Below are positions 1 through 10,007 of a stretch of 35,562 bases of DNA, in pieces. Under the pieces are notes generated by a model. It ran no database searches. It had not been told where the DNA came from and saw only the letters and a list, made by a program, of their open reading frames with translations. This DNA is from Candidatus Chisholmbacteria bacterium (GTDB taxonomy: Bacteria > Patescibacteriota > Microgenomatia > UBA1400 > JACOWY01), in the NCBI GenBank assembly GCA_016176555.1, contig JACOWY010000023.1, forward strand, positions 1 through 35,562. The letters run 5' to 3'. Position numbers and translations under genes: made by a program. Each line of letters opens with the position of its first letter. Within the stretch, counting starts at the first letter, position 1.

Positions 1-1
1 A

Positions 2-623
2 GGTCATAGCCAAAACATAAAATTGTTCGAACTCGGCACTGTCTTTTACCCCACCCAGTCCTCTACAATCTTGCCTGACCAACCGACTGAGCTTGGCCTA
101 GTCGCCACACCTTCGGACTTTCGTTATTTTAAAGGCGAAATGGAATTTCTGCTTAAATCACTGAATCTCGAGGTGTCTTTGATTAGGGCCAAGAAAAAAC
201 AACCATTCTTTCACCCTCAAAACCAAGCCACTGTTTTCTTGGAACAATCACCGGTGGGAAAGCTAGGCGAAATCCTTCCTCCTCTCCTACCGCTAGATAC
301 ACCTCCGGCGTACGGCCTGACTCTAAATATTACTAAACTCATGCCTCATCTGTCCCTCGGGCATAGCTACCCCCCGCAGTATCCTTATCCGCCTTTCATC
401 GAAGACTACACTTTTATGCTACCTCCCAAAACTCCCATCGGCCATGTTTTAGACGATATCTTGGCTACTTCCAAATTGGTGGAAAGAGCGAATTTAAAGA
501 CAATCTTCAGACAGAACTACACCTTCACCATCCACTTCCGCGATCCCCCCCATCCGCAAAAAGATTGTGGAGAATCTCACCAAACACTTCTCCACCAAAC
601 TCATCGGTCAAGTAAAACAATAA
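2..623 (+). CDS. pheT: Phenylalanine--tRNA ligase beta subunit, C-terminal part (5' truncated by window; apparent 1-nt frameshift at C7 run 545-551)
   Basis: Reads GHSQNIKLFELG...; FELG core motif and FDX-ACB-like YPPFIEDYTF. The open frame runs on to 766, but skipping one C gives RKKIVENLTKHFSTKLIGQVKQ* ending at 623, the expected C-terminus style. Confidence 0.8.
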
Positions 624-672
624 TTCAACACATCTGGTATAATCTTCCGAAAATTACGCTTGTAATCAACAT

Positions 673-984
673 ATGCCTGATGAAATCGAAACTCGTCCGG
701 CTGAAGGAGTCGATCCTCAAACGGCCGCCAATAAATTCATCCACGACGCGCTCTTACCTTTCTTGACAGCCACAGCTGATCCATCTAAAGCAGCTCTTCG
801 AGGCATACTAAAGGATTACCTAAGTCAAAGAGTACAAGGTAGGTTTGATTATGCAAATGTGGCTGCCGAACTGGAAATAATAATTGGCGGGGCCGATGCT
901 ATGGAACTAAACCTTGGTCCAGAATATAAGCAGTACGTCCAAGTCCAAGAGCTTCTTACCACCAGATTCCCAGAATTTTATTAG
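673..984 (+). CDS. Small hypothetical protein (103 aa)
   Basis: ATG ORF preceded by a TGGTATAAT extended -10-like sequence at about 635-643; no family recognised. Confidence 0.55.
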   Translation: MPDEIETRPAEGVDPQTAANKFIHDALLPFLTATADPSKAALRGILKDYLSQRVQGRFDYANVAAELEIIIGGADAMELNLGPEYKQYVQVQELLTTRFPEFY

Positions 985-1008
985 GCCTGGTCCAACTAAG
1001 CAGTACTC

Positions 1009-3558
1009 TCACTCATCCCAATCCTGGTTCACCCCAATCTTCACCCCATTGCTCTCTCGTTCCTCGCCGTTCTTGAGCCGCACTCGCGCCTTGAGGGTAT
1101 ACGCCCCGTCATCGAGTGTCAGAGTCGTGTTGTAGGGTGACTTAGTTAATTCTTCCTCCACGCTCCCATCCACCAAAATCCGCACCCACTCTATCTCCGA
1201 GTTGGCCACCGCTGTCACCTTCACCGTTACGTCGTTATCATTGATTCGCTCTTCATTCGAAGGCTCAGTCATCGACACCACTAAATCGTCATTTTGGCTG
1301 CATGGCTCAGTGGGCGGGTGATAGCGGCTGTCATCCACAGTGGCGAGCCACTCATCAATTCCTTTCTGCCACATATTTTGCCCGCCGCCAGTCAGGGGGT
1401 CATCTTCCTTAAGCACAATAAACTCTTTCTCTTCGCTATCGCCTTTAGCCATGTCCAAGGGAGTCGCCAACTTCCCCGAAGACTTACACACCTTAAGTTT
1501 GGCGTGAATCGGATCATCACCCGTCGGCACCGTGCCTTGAATAAAGTACTCACTTCTTGAGGGAAAACCGTCGTGCTCAGGGTATCCAGAGATCGAATCA
1601 ACTAACCTTGCCTCTACCCCCGCAGGAGCGCTGAACGCCTCATCTGGTCGATCACTCAATACTTCCAGGAAAATCCGCCGCCAAATCGGCGCTGCTCCCG
1701 TCACTCCCGACGCCACCTCCCGCATCTGGCTGTTGTCGTTGTTCCCTACCCACACGCCTACGGCCGTGTCGCGTGTCCATCCCACCGTCCAGTTATCCCG
1801 CTGGTCATTGGTCGTTCCAGTCTTAACTGCAATGCTTCTGCCAGCAATATTAATCAAAGAATTGGCCCCAAAAGTCAGCAGCCTAGCATTGTTATCCGAC
1901 AAAATGTGATTGATGAGAAACGCTTCTTCTTCGGAAAGCACTCGTTTACCTTTTGCCTGCCGATGCTCAAACAAAACTTTGCCATTGCGGTCTTCCACTT
2001 TAAGAATCGCCACTGGTTTGACCGTCTCGCCCCCGTTGGAAAACGCACTATACGCCGTCACCATGTCGAGGAGCCGCACCTCACCGCCACCTAAAGTCAC
2101 CGACAATCCAAACCGCCTCACATTCTCGTTAGTGGGTTCAAGTGTGGTAAACCCCAGGTCATACGCCACCTCCAGCATGTCTTGTACCCCCACTAAAGCG
2201 AGCACCTTCACCGCCGGCAGGTTTAAAGAGCTGCCCAAAGCGTATCTTAGCTGTACTGGGCCCCTAAATTCCCCGTCGTAGTTAGTCGGCGCATAAGGGT
2301 CGTTAGGGTCCCCCGACGGAAACTCTGTCCGCACATCCGCGATCTCTGTCGCGGGTGTCAAACCTTTGCGAAACGCCGTCACATAAGTCACCGGCTTAAT
2401 CGCGCTCCCCGGTTGCCGCCGCGACAGCACCACATTCACTTGTCCGTCATAATCCTCGGCAAAATAATCTTTGCTCCCCACCATGGCCAAAATCTCGCCG
2501 GTCTGGGTATCCATCACCAGCGCCGCCCCATTGGTAATATCCAAATCTTCCACTTTCTCAATCTCCGAAGCTACAATCTCTTGCGCTTCCCTTTGCAAAT
2601 CAAAGTTAAGACTCGTGGTCACCCGTAACCCCCCTTGCTCCACCAAGCGTTCCCCAAACATCTCATCCAGTTGTTCTCGCACATAAAACACAAAATGGGG
2701 GGCATTAATCCCTTGGGACGCCGGCGCAAACTCCACGTCCGCAAGAAGCTCCGCCGCCGCCTTCTCTTCCTCCGCAGTTATATAGCCATCCTCCCGCATC
2801 CTTCTTAACACCGCCTCAGTCCTCCCGATATAGGCCTTAGGATTGGGCCCATACGGCGAGTAAGCGGTAGGCAGCTGCGGCATTCCCGCCAAAATGGCAC
2901 TCTCCACTAACGTTAATTCACCCACCTCTTTTTTGAAATACACTTCCGCCGCCGTGCCCACCCCCCAAGCCGTACCGCCATAAGGCGCTTCATTCAGATA
3001 CATCTGCAGAATTTCATCTTTGGTGAATCTCCTCTCAATCTGCACCGCCAAGATAAATTCTTTGATTTTGCGCCCCAAACTTCGCTCCGAAGTCAGTAAC
3101 ACGTTTTTCACCAATTGCTGCGTCAGCGTCGACCCCCCCTGGGCTCTGCCTCGGGTAAACAACCGCAAGATCCCTCTTGTCATCCCCGCCGGATCAAACC
3201 CCTCATGTTTGTAAAAATCTTTATCTTCAATGGCAATCGTTGCCTGCCTGAGGTCTTCTGGGATCTGCTCCAAAGCCACTGGATTTCTATTCTGATCCCC
3301 AAAAATGTCGTAAAGAAGCTCTCCCTCCCGATCAAAAATCCGTGTCGCAAACCCTTCCCGCCTGATCACCCCATCCGGCCCCGGCAAATCCCGCGAGTAC
3401 CAAGCAAATAAGATGACCGACACCAATAAAAATCCCACCACCCCCACCAAACCCAATATGGCGACGGCCCGCCACAATTTGGCCTTTTGCCGTCTACGAA
3501 AATCTCCCCGCACCAACTGCCGCCTTCGCCGATTCCGCCACACATTCAACCAAGACAT
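1009..3558 (-). CDS. Class A penicillin-binding protein (PBP1A-type transglycosylase/transpeptidase) with C-terminal Ig-like domain
   Basis: N-terminal TM; EDKDFYKHEGFD and GGSTLTQQLVKN transglycosylase motifs; SRRQPGSAIKP and VKTGTTND transpeptidase motifs; Big-like tail. Confidence 0.95.
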   Translation of the reverse strand: MSWLNVWRNRRRRQLVRGDFRRRQKAKLWRAVAILGLVGVVGFLLVSVILFAWYSRDLPGPDGVIRREGFATRIFDREGELLYDIFGDQNRNPVALEQIPEDLRQATIAIEDKDFYKHEGFDPAGMTRGILRLFTRGRAQGGSTLTQQLVKNVLLTSERSLGRKIKEFILAVQIERRFTKDEILQMYLNEAPYGGTAWGVGTAAEVYFKKEVGELTLVESAILAGMPQLPTAYSPYGPNPKAYIGRTEAVLRRMREDGYITAEEEKAAAELLADVEFAPASQGINAPHFVFYVREQLDEMFGERLVEQGGLRVTTSLNFDLQREAQEIVASEIEKVEDLDITNGAALVMDTQTGEILAMVGSKDYFAEDYDGQVNVVLSRRQPGSAIKPVTYVTAFRKGLTPATEIADVRTEFPSGDPNDPYAPTNYDGEFRGPVQLRYALGSSLNLPAVKVLALVGVQDMLEVAYDLGFTTLEPTNENVRRFGLSVTLGGGEVRLLDMVTAYSAFSNGGETVKPVAILKVEDRNGKVLFEHRQAKGKRVLSEEEAFLINHILSDNNARLLTFGANSLINIAGRSIAVKTGTTNDQRDNWTVGWTRDTAVGVWVGNNDNSQMREVASGVTGAAPIWRRIFLEVLSDRPDEAFSAPAGVEARLVDSISGYPEHDGFPSRSEYFIQGTVPTGDDPIHAKLKVCKSSGKLATPLDMAKGDSEEKEFIVLKEDDPLTGGGQNMWQKGIDEWLATVDDSRYHPPTEPCSQNDDLVVSMTEPSNEERINDNDVTVKVTAVANSEIEWVRILVDGSVEEELTKSPYNTTLTLDDGAYTLKARVRLKNGEERESNGVKIGVNQDWDE

Positions 3559-3574
3559 ACAAGTCCTAAGTATA

Positions 3575-3653
3575 GCAAGAGATCCATTATTTCTTCCAAT
3601 AAGCGCTACCTCGGCTAATCCTGAGCCTAGCGAAGGAGAAGCGTAGAGATAAC
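3575..3653. repeat. Dispersed repeat family A copy (GCAAGAGATCC..AATAAGCGC.ACCTCGG..GTAGAGATA)
   Basis: Shared flanks with 10008-10062, 10659-10726 and 24118-24168. Confidence 0.75.
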
Positions 3654-3713
3654 CGGTCTAGGCTAAATTTTCACTGTTCACAAGAGGTATGTTACACTAA
3701 CTTCAAACAAGCA

Positions 3714-4877
3714 ATGAAACCATCTTCAGATCTCCTCTCTCGCCGCGTCGCGAAAGTGTTACCTTCTAAAGAGGGCTTACAAAAACTCCTCTCTCAAAAG
3801 AAAATTCGCCTCTATCAAGGTTTCGATCCTACAGGCACGAGACTCCACCTTGGCCACTCTATTGGTCTAAGGAAGTTAATGGAGTTTGCCGGAGCCGGCC
3901 ACGAAGTCATCTTCCTCTTTGGCACTGGCACTGTCTTAGTCGGCGATCCTTCCGAGCGCGCCTCCGGCCGCACCCTCATCACCCAGGCAGAAATTGATGC
4001 CAACATCAAAACCTGGAAAAAACAAGCCGCAGCCTTGGTCGACTTTGACCGAGTCAAGATTATGCAAAATGGCGACTGGCTGACCAAGCTGACGTTGAAA
4101 GACATCATCGACATCGCCTCGAGAATCTCCGCCGTCCAACTTTTCAAACGCGAATCCTTTACTCGCCGCATCAAAGCCGGGGATACGATCTGGTATCACG
4201 AAACCATGTACCCTCTACTCCAAGGGTATGACTCGGTGGCCATGGACGTGGACCTCGAGATCGGTGGCACCGACCAAGAATTTAATATGCTCGTGGGCAG
4301 AGAACTGATGCGCAAGATGAAGGGAAAAGAAAAATACGTCCTCACCACTCCCATGATCGTCGGCATCGACGGGAAGCTAATGAGCAAAACCTCCGGCAAC
4401 TGCGTCTGGCTCACCGACACGCCCGAAGACATGTATGGCAAATTGATGCGCCTCCCCGACGAACACATCACGACTTATCTCCAACTCGTCACCGACATCC
4501 CACTTGAAGACATCAGGGGTCTTCCCCATAAACCACTAGAGAATAAAAAACGTCTCGCCTTTGACGTCACCCGTCAGTTTCACGGCGAGTCGAAAGCCCA
4601 AGTCGCTGCCAAAAACTTTGAGCTCACGATTCAACAGCGTCAAGCACCAATCAACATCCCCACAATCACCCTCACGGCGAACTCAGGAGCAACAATCATC
4701 GACGCCTTTGAGCAAGCCGGAATCACCCAGAGTAGGGGAGAGGCCAAAAGGTTAATCGCCCAACCCGGCACCGTCACTATCAACGACCAACCGATCACTG
4801 ACATCAACTACCCTTTCTCCCAAGTTAAAGGCACCTTAAGAGTCGGCAGACGTTGGTTTGAAATCAAACAACAATGA
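3714..4877 (+). CDS. tyrS: Tyrosine--tRNA ligase
   Basis: YQGFDPTGTRLHLGHSIGL, GGTDQEFNMLVGRELM, KMSKT-like LMSKTSGN; C-terminal S4 domain. Confidence 0.95.
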   Translation: MKPSSDLLSRRVAKVLPSKEGLQKLLSQKKIRLYQGFDPTGTRLHLGHSIGLRKLMEFAGAGHEVIFLFGTGTVLVGDPSERASGRTLITQAEIDANIKTWKKQAAALVDFDRVKIMQNGDWLTKLTLKDIIDIASRISAVQLFKRESFTRRIKAGDTIWYHETMYPLLQGYDSVAMDVDLEIGGTDQEFNMLVGRELMRKMKGKEKYVLTTPMIVGIDGKLMSKTSGNCVWLTDTPEDMYGKLMRLPDEHITTYLQLVTDIPLEDIRGLPHKPLENKKRLAFDVTRQFHGESKAQVAAKNFELTIQQRQAPINIPTITLTANSGATIIDAFEQAGITQSRGEAKRLIAQPGTVTINDQPITDINYPFSQVKGTLRVGRRWFEIKQQ

Positions 4878-4978
4878 GACTGACCCACCGCCGCCAAAAA
4901 ATCTGGACCATCATCGTCGCCATCGCCACCATCGCCCTCGTTCTTACGTCTTTGCTCCCATTCTTATCTACTTTCTAA
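4874..4978 (+). CDS. Small single-TM protein (34 aa), start overlapping tyrS stop (ATGA)
   Basis: MRLTHRRQKIWTIIVAIATIALVLTSLLPFLSTF*; basic N-terminus then hydrophobic helix; translational-coupling overlap. Below the size cut of the ORF track. Confidence 0.55.
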   Translation: MRLTHRRQKIWTIIVAIATIALVLTSLLPFLSTF

Positions 4979-4990
4979 CACCCAAAATGT

Positions 4991-7051
4991 ATGGTCACTA
5001 ATCGTTTGACTTTCGAGGATCTCGAAAAGCCTGTCGCCTCCTTACCTCTCATCGGCCCGGCCACCGCCAAACGCTTAGAAAAAATCAATATCTTCACCAT
5101 CGCAGATCTCCTCCTCCACCCACCCCACCGTTATCATGACTTTAGCCACATTGTTACCATCGCCACAGCAAAAGTAGGGGACACAGTTACTATCCAAGGC
5201 GAGATCACCAAAAGTCTTATGCTGCCGACTCGCAGTCGCGTTACTCTCCAAAAATTCACCTTCACCGACACTACCGGCTCCATTGACATCACCTACTTCA
5301 ATCAGCCCTACTTACTCTCTACCCTCAGGCGGGGGACTGAGGTCAGCCTCGCCGGAGTCATCGAAAGCCATCGCGGTAAAGTAGGTTTAGTTTCTCCTGA
5401 ATATGAAATCATCAAACCCAACCAACCCCTCCTCCACACCGGCCGCCTCATCCCCCAGTACCCTGAAACCAAAGGCGTCAGCTCTAAATGGTTAAGATCC
5501 CGTCTTGCCCCTTTACTTTCCCTGCTTCCTTCAATCGATCCTTTACCCGAAACCCTGCGCCAAAAACACGAGCTTATTCCTTGGAAAGAAGCTTTAAGCT
5601 CCCTCCATTACCCCCAAAATGAGTCCCAAGCCCTAAAAGCCCGGGCCCGCTTAGCCTTCGATGAGCTAATATTTTTACACCTCAAAAGTCTCCTCCTCAA
5701 AAAAAGGTGGCAGCGTCGCCCAGCCACCACCGCATTGCCTCTCACTGACACAGAGGTGAGTCTGTTTGTAAAATCCTTACCCTTCACCCTTACCTCTGCC
5801 CAACACCGGGTCATCGAGGAAATCCGCCACGATCTGTCCCGAGTCATCCCCATGAATCGGCTGCTGGAAGGCGACGTCGGCTCTGGCAAAACAGTCATTG
5901 CTGCGTTCAGCCTTTTTGCCGCCCTCCGCCACCAAAAGCTTGGGGTCATCATGGCCCCCACTCAAATTTTGGCCCACCAACACGCCCAAACCCTCAAAGA
6001 AATCCTTAAACCCTTCGGCGCTCGCATAGCCAGCGTCACTTCTGGCTCAAAACTAAAAGTTTACCCTGAGCGAAGTCGAAGGGCTAATATTCTCGTCGGC
6101 ACCCACGCCCTACTCCATCGTCAACTTCTATTGCAACGCGCCGCCGTCACCATCGTTGATGAACAACACCGCTTTGGGGTAGCCCAGCGCGCCGCTTTAA
6201 AAAACCTCAAATCCACCCCCCACCAACTCACCATGACTGCCACTCCCATCCCCCGCACCGTGGCTCTCACCCTTTACGGCAATCTCGATCTCTCCTTTCT
6301 CGATGAGTCGCCACCCGGAAAGCGTCTCCCTAAAACCTGGGTAGTGCCTCGCTTCAAACGCCCCAACGCCTACCACTGGATAGAAGATCGAGTCCTCAAG
6401 CACCACGACCAAGTGTTTATCGTTTGTCCCCTGATTGAATCGTCAACTAAAGAATCTATGCTCCAAATCAAGGCAGCCACCGCCGAATTCCAAAATCTTA
6501 AAAAGATTTTTCCGCAGCTCTCTCTTGACCTTTTGCACGGCCGTCTCAAGGCAAAAGAGAAAACCGCCATCATTCACCGTTTTTCCCGTGGTTTAACCCA
6601 CATCCTCGTCACCACTCCAGTGGTCGAAGTCGGCCTCGATATTCCTGCTGCTTCTATCATGCTCATCGAAGCCGCCGAGCGCTTTGGCCTGGCGAGCTTA
6701 CATCAGCTCCGTGGCCGCATCGGCCGGCGCAACCAAGATAGCTTTTGTCTTCTTTTCCCGAGTGACTCCGCTCCTCCCACCACCCATCGCTTAAAGCTCC
6801 TCGAAACCGAAACCTCGGGCATGAAACTGGCCGAAGCTGACCTCAAACTAAGAGGCCCCGGAGAGCTCTATGGCACCAGCCAGAGTGGCTTTTTTAGCCT
6901 GAAAATTGCAGCGCTCTCTAACACCCCACTAATTAAACTCACCAAAACGGCAGCAGAAAAACTCCTTCACCACAGTCCCTCGCTCACCAAATACCCGCTG
7001 CTCAAACAAAAACTCAACGTGTTGCTTGACCAAGCTGTCGTCCCCAACTAG
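4991..7051 (+). CDS. recG: ATP-dependent DNA helicase RecG
   Basis: LLEGDVGSGKTVIA Walker A, VDEQHRFGVAQR, TMTATPIPRTVALT, LHQLRGRIGRRNQDSFCLL. Confidence 0.95.
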   Translation: MVTNRLTFEDLEKPVASLPLIGPATAKRLEKINIFTIADLLLHPPHRYHDFSHIVTIATAKVGDTVTIQGEITKSLMLPTRSRVTLQKFTFTDTTGSIDITYFNQPYLLSTLRRGTEVSLAGVIESHRGKVGLVSPEYEIIKPNQPLLHTGRLIPQYPETKGVSSKWLRSRLAPLLSLLPSIDPLPETLRQKHELIPWKEALSSLHYPQNESQALKARARLAFDELIFLHLKSLLLKKRWQRRPATTALPLTDTEVSLFVKSLPFTLTSAQHRVIEEIRHDLSRVIPMNRLLEGDVGSGKTVIAAFSLFAALRHQKLGVIMAPTQILAHQHAQTLKEILKPFGARIASVTSGSKLKVYPERSRRANILVGTHALLHRQLLLQRAAVTIVDEQHRFGVAQRAALKNLKSTPHQLTMTATPIPRTVALTLYGNLDLSFLDESPPGKRLPKTWVVPRFKRPNAYHWIEDRVLKHHDQVFIVCPLIESSTKESMLQIKAATAEFQNLKKIFPQLSLDLLHGRLKAKEKTAIIHRFSRGLTHILVTTPVVEVGLDIPAASIMLIEAAERFGLASLHQLRGRIGRRNQDSFCLLFPSDSAPPTTHRLKLLETETSGMKLAEADLKLRGPGELYGTSQSGFFSLKIAALSNTPLIKLTKTAAEKLLHHSPSLTKYPLLKQKLNVLLDQAVVPN

Positions 7052-7140
7052 CTTTCTCACTCTGGATACGCTAAAATACAGATTAATGAGCAATGAGCAG
7101 AAAACAGGAAAAAATGAGTTCAATTATCAAAGCATTGTTC

Positions 7141-7190
7141 ATTTTGAGCTCAGCGAAAAAAAACGGCTGAGTCTAACGAAGCGTAGTTAT
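7141..7190. repeat. Dispersed repeat family B copy (ATTTTGAGC..GCGAAAAA..CGGCTGA..GCGYAGYTAT)
   Basis: Shares both flanks with 12819-12879 and 21098-21148. Confidence 0.75.
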
Positions 7191-7219
7191 TGTTTCTTGC
7201 TCATTGTTTCCTAACTAGT

Positions 7220-7375
7220 ATGGGCGCCTTACCCAAACGAAAAATCTCCACTCATCGAAAAGGGCGCCGCCGCCGCGCCTTCAAAAATATCGTCCTCACC
7301 AAACTCAAAGCTCGCCTCGATAAAGTCGCCCATATCGAAAGAAAATCTCGATACCTAGCCAATTCCTCAAACTAA
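7220..7375 (+). CDS. rpmF: 50S ribosomal protein L32
   Basis: MGALPKRKISTHRKGRRRRAFKN... typical L32 N-terminus; the 7190 start in the ORF track is too far upstream. Confidence 0.8.
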   Translation: MGALPKRKISTHRKGRRRRAFKNIVLTKLKARLDKVAHIERKSRYLANSSN

Positions 7376-7387
7376 CTTCAGTACCGC

Positions 7388-7747
7388 ATGAAGGCTGCCA
7401 CCGACCCCCGTCATAAAAAGCGCGAACAAAAAGTAAAATTGCTTTATACCTATAGCTTTTCTCCAAAAGTTATAGACCCCAAAATCAAAGGTGTCGTTAC
7501 TAAGCTCGATCAAATAGACGCGTCTATTGCCACTCATGCTCGGGAGCGCCCCCTCAATCAAATTAACCGCATTGACCTCGCTATCCTCAGGCTCGCCGTC
7601 TCTGAGCTGCTGTTTGCCGGCCAAATCCCCCAAAAAGTAGTCATCGACGAAGCCGTCGAGCTAGCTAAGACTTTTGGCTCTGATGCCAGTCCCAGTTTCG
7701 TTAATGGCGTCCTCGGTAGCCTCCTCAGTCACGAAAAACCAGCATGA
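7388..7747 (+). CDS. nusB: Transcription antitermination factor NusB
   Basis: INRIDLAILRLAVSELLFAGQIPQKVVIDEAVELAKTFGSDASPSFVNGVLG signature. Confidence 0.92.
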   Translation: MKAATDPRHKKREQKVKLLYTYSFSPKVIDPKIKGVVTKLDQIDASIATHARERPLNQINRIDLAILRLAVSELLFAGQIPQKVVIDEAVELAKTFGSDASPSFVNGVLGSLLSHEKPA

Positions 7748-8448
7748 ATCCTACCCCCACTAATTTTACTGATCTAGAAAAAAAATTAAATTTCTCCTTC
7801 AAGGACAAGTCGCTCCTCGCCCAAGCCTTCATCCATCGTTCCTATCTCAACGAAGCCAGCCGCCCATCTCTCGAGTCCAACGAACGGCTCGAATTTTTAG
7901 GCGACGCGGTCTTAGAGTTAGCGGTCTCAGAATTTCTCTACCTCCATCTCCCCGGAAAACCCGAGGGCGAACTCACGAGCCTCCGCTCGTCCCTAGTTAA
8001 AACCGACACCCTCGCCCAAGTGGCCACAAAACTTAATCTTGGGACATACCTAAAAATGAGTCGAGGCGAAGAACTGGGAGGCGGCAAAACCAATAAAAGT
8101 TTACTCGCCAACACCACCGAAGCTCTCTTGGGCGCTATCTACCTCGATCATGGTCTTAGTCAGGTCGTCTCCGTCGTCGAGAGATACCTCTTTCCGAAAC
8201 TTTCTACCATTATTAATCTGGGCCTGCACCGCGATTCCAAAAGCACTCTTCAGGAAAAAGTTCAATCGCAAGGTCTGCCTACCCCCGAATACTACGTCCT
8301 CACTGAAAAGGGACCCGATCACCAGAAAACCTTCGTAGTTGAAGTCCTCGTCGGCAATAAAAAGTGGGGAGAAGGCAAAGGTTCTAGCAAACAACGAGCC
8401 GAAACCCAAGCCGCCCGCGATGCCCTAGCCATGCTCGAGAAAAAATGA
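7744..8448 (+). CDS. rnc: Ribonuclease III
   Basis: NERLEFLGDAVLELAVSEFL signature and C-terminal dsRBD (STLQEKVQSQGL...GKGSSKQRAETQAARDAL). Confidence 0.95.
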   Translation: MNPTPTNFTDLEKKLNFSFKDKSLLAQAFIHRSYLNEASRPSLESNERLEFLGDAVLELAVSEFLYLHLPGKPEGELTSLRSSLVKTDTLAQVATKLNLGTYLKMSRGEELGGGKTNKSLLANTTEALLGAIYLDHGLSQVVSVVERYLFPKLSTIINLGLHRDSKSTLQEKVQSQGLPTPEYYVLTEKGPDHQKTFVVEVLVGNKKWGEGKGSSKQRAETQAARDALAMLEKK

Positions 8449-8572
8449 TAAACTTAAATAAATAATGAGTAGGAAAGAGGGAATAAGAAATAATGAATAT
8501 AAGCAACTATTTCCCAAGAAGAAGCTAACCCATACATTACTCATTACTTCTTACTCATTACTCATTAACCCT

Positions 8573-8818
8573 ATGCTCAAAATTCGTCTCACTCGCACCG
8601 GCAAAAGAGGCCAACCGAGCTATCGTGTTGTGGTCAAGGAAAGAAGATCCAAACGCGATGGAGGCTCGGTAGAAATCTTGGGTACCTACGACCCCTTGCC
8701 TCACCCCAGCCTTATTCACCTCAACGTCGAGCGCTACCACTATTGGCTCTCCAAAGGTGCCCTCCCTTCACCCACAGTCCAAAGTTTAGTCACTAAATTA
8801 AAGGCTCAGAAAGGATAA
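8573..8818 (+). CDS. rpsP: 30S ribosomal protein S16
   Basis: MLKIRLTRTGKRGQPSYRVVVKERRSKRDGGSVEILGTYDPL; internal ATG at 8573 is the real start. Confidence 0.93.
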   Translation: MLKIRLTRTGKRGQPSYRVVVKERRSKRDGGSVEILGTYDPLPHPSLIHLNVERYHYWLSKGALPSPTVQSLVTKLKAQKG

Positions 8819-8825
8819 CCCTCTT

Positions 8826-9191
8826 ATGAAAGCCCTCGCCGAATATATTTTTAAAAACATTGTCGACAACCCAGATAAAGTCAACATCACCCAATCAACT
8901 ACCGAAGATGGGGGAGTTCTTCTCACCGCCACCGTCGCTGAAGAAGACATGGGCAAAGTCATCGGTAAAAGCGGCAAGGTCATCAACGCCATCCGCCAGG
9001 TACTCAAGATAGCGGCCATCCGCCAAAATAAGCGAGTCAACCTCACCTTAGCCGAGCCCGAAGGTTCAACCAAAAACACAGAGAAGCCGGCTGATAAAGA
9101 TGCCTCGCCCTCCCAAGAGGAAGACACTCCAGTCTCCCCAGAGGAACCCGGCGCTGAATCCCCAGTCCCTCAGGCCGAGCCTGAAAAGTGA
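8826..9191 (+). CDS. khpA: KH-domain RNA-binding protein (KhpA/YlqC-like) with acidic/Pro-rich tail
   Basis: KALAEYIFKNIVDNPDKV...GKVIGKSGKVINAIRQVLK; directly downstream of rpsP as in many bacteria. Confidence 0.88.
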   Translation: MKALAEYIFKNIVDNPDKVNITQSTTEDGGVLLTATVAEEDMGKVIGKSGKVINAIRQVLKIAAIRQNKRVNLTLAEPEGSTKNTEKPADKDASPSQEEDTPVSPEEPGAESPVPQAEPEK

Positions 9192-9202
9192 GCCTCCTTA
9201 AG

Positions 9203-9958
9203 CTACAAAGACATGAAGTCGGTCTTCCCCGTTGGTACCAGTGGTGACACCTCTACTTCAGGTACAGTTAGACTGGTCAAGGCAGTATACGTTTGCTCCT
9301 CCGCAGCGGTAATTTCCTTGATTGGCGTTTCCCCGGCTCCAATCGTCTCTGGTGGAGGCGCATAGTAATACGTCACTTTCATCCTGCTGGTGAGCTCCGC
9401 CGCTCCCTCCTCCCGCACCGAGGTAAAATCCGCTATCGTCACCACAGGCAACGATTTCTGCATCTCGCTTATAAACGCGCCCGCCTTGGCTAAATCCCCA
9501 ATCACCGTCACCAACATTTCCGTCGCCTCTTCATTTTTCTCCAAAGTCACCTTTTTTGTTCTCCCCACGGTTTGTGACAATTGCTTTTCCATAACTGTCC
9601 TCGTCGGCTGCCCCAACACTTCAACCCCCGCAAAAATAACTCCAGAGCGCAACGCCACTTGCCTCAGGGAACCAATAAAATATCCCAACTCCTCACTCGA
9701 AGGCAACGCTTGATTAATTCGTTCTGTCCTCCCCCGCAACATCGCCGCGTCAAAACTCCCCAATACCGCCACCTTTGTCTGAAGTAAAACCAATTTCTCT
9801 CTCATTTCCTCTTCTACTCTAAAGTCTTCAATTAATCCTTGCACTTGAGGAATCAGCACCACCAACGTCAAAACCACCACGAGCCCGATACTTACCGTCG
9901 GGAACACCAGTTGCCGAAACGCCTGTCTTCGTCCAAAAAAATCAAATGCTTGTGCCAT
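9203..9958 (-). CDS. pilO: Type IV pilus assembly protein PilO-like
   Basis: Single N-terminal TM, coiled coil, location next to pilN/pilM. Confidence 0.7.
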   Translation of the reverse strand: MAQAFDFFGRRQAFRQLVFPTVSIGLVVVLTLVVLIPQVQGLIEDFRVEEEMREKLVLLQTKVAVLGSFDAAMLRGRTERINQALPSSEELGYFIGSLRQVALRSGVIFAGVEVLGQPTRTVMEKQLSQTVGRTKKVTLEKNEEATEMLVTVIGDLAKAGAFISEMQKSLPVVTIADFTSVREEGAAELTSRMKVTYYYAPPPETIGAGETPIKEITAAEEQTYTALTSLTVPEVEVSPLVPTGKTDFMSL

Positions 9959-10007
9959 ATTGAGCTTGCGAAATACCTCGGCCGAGCGCGAGCTCAGCTT
10001 AGAGATT

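Noticed and set aside
623-766. C-terminal extension of the 23..766 ORF as genuine PheT sequence
   Set aside because: It overlaps the next gene and loses PheT-like character after the C7 run, while the alternate frame gives a sensible end at 623.
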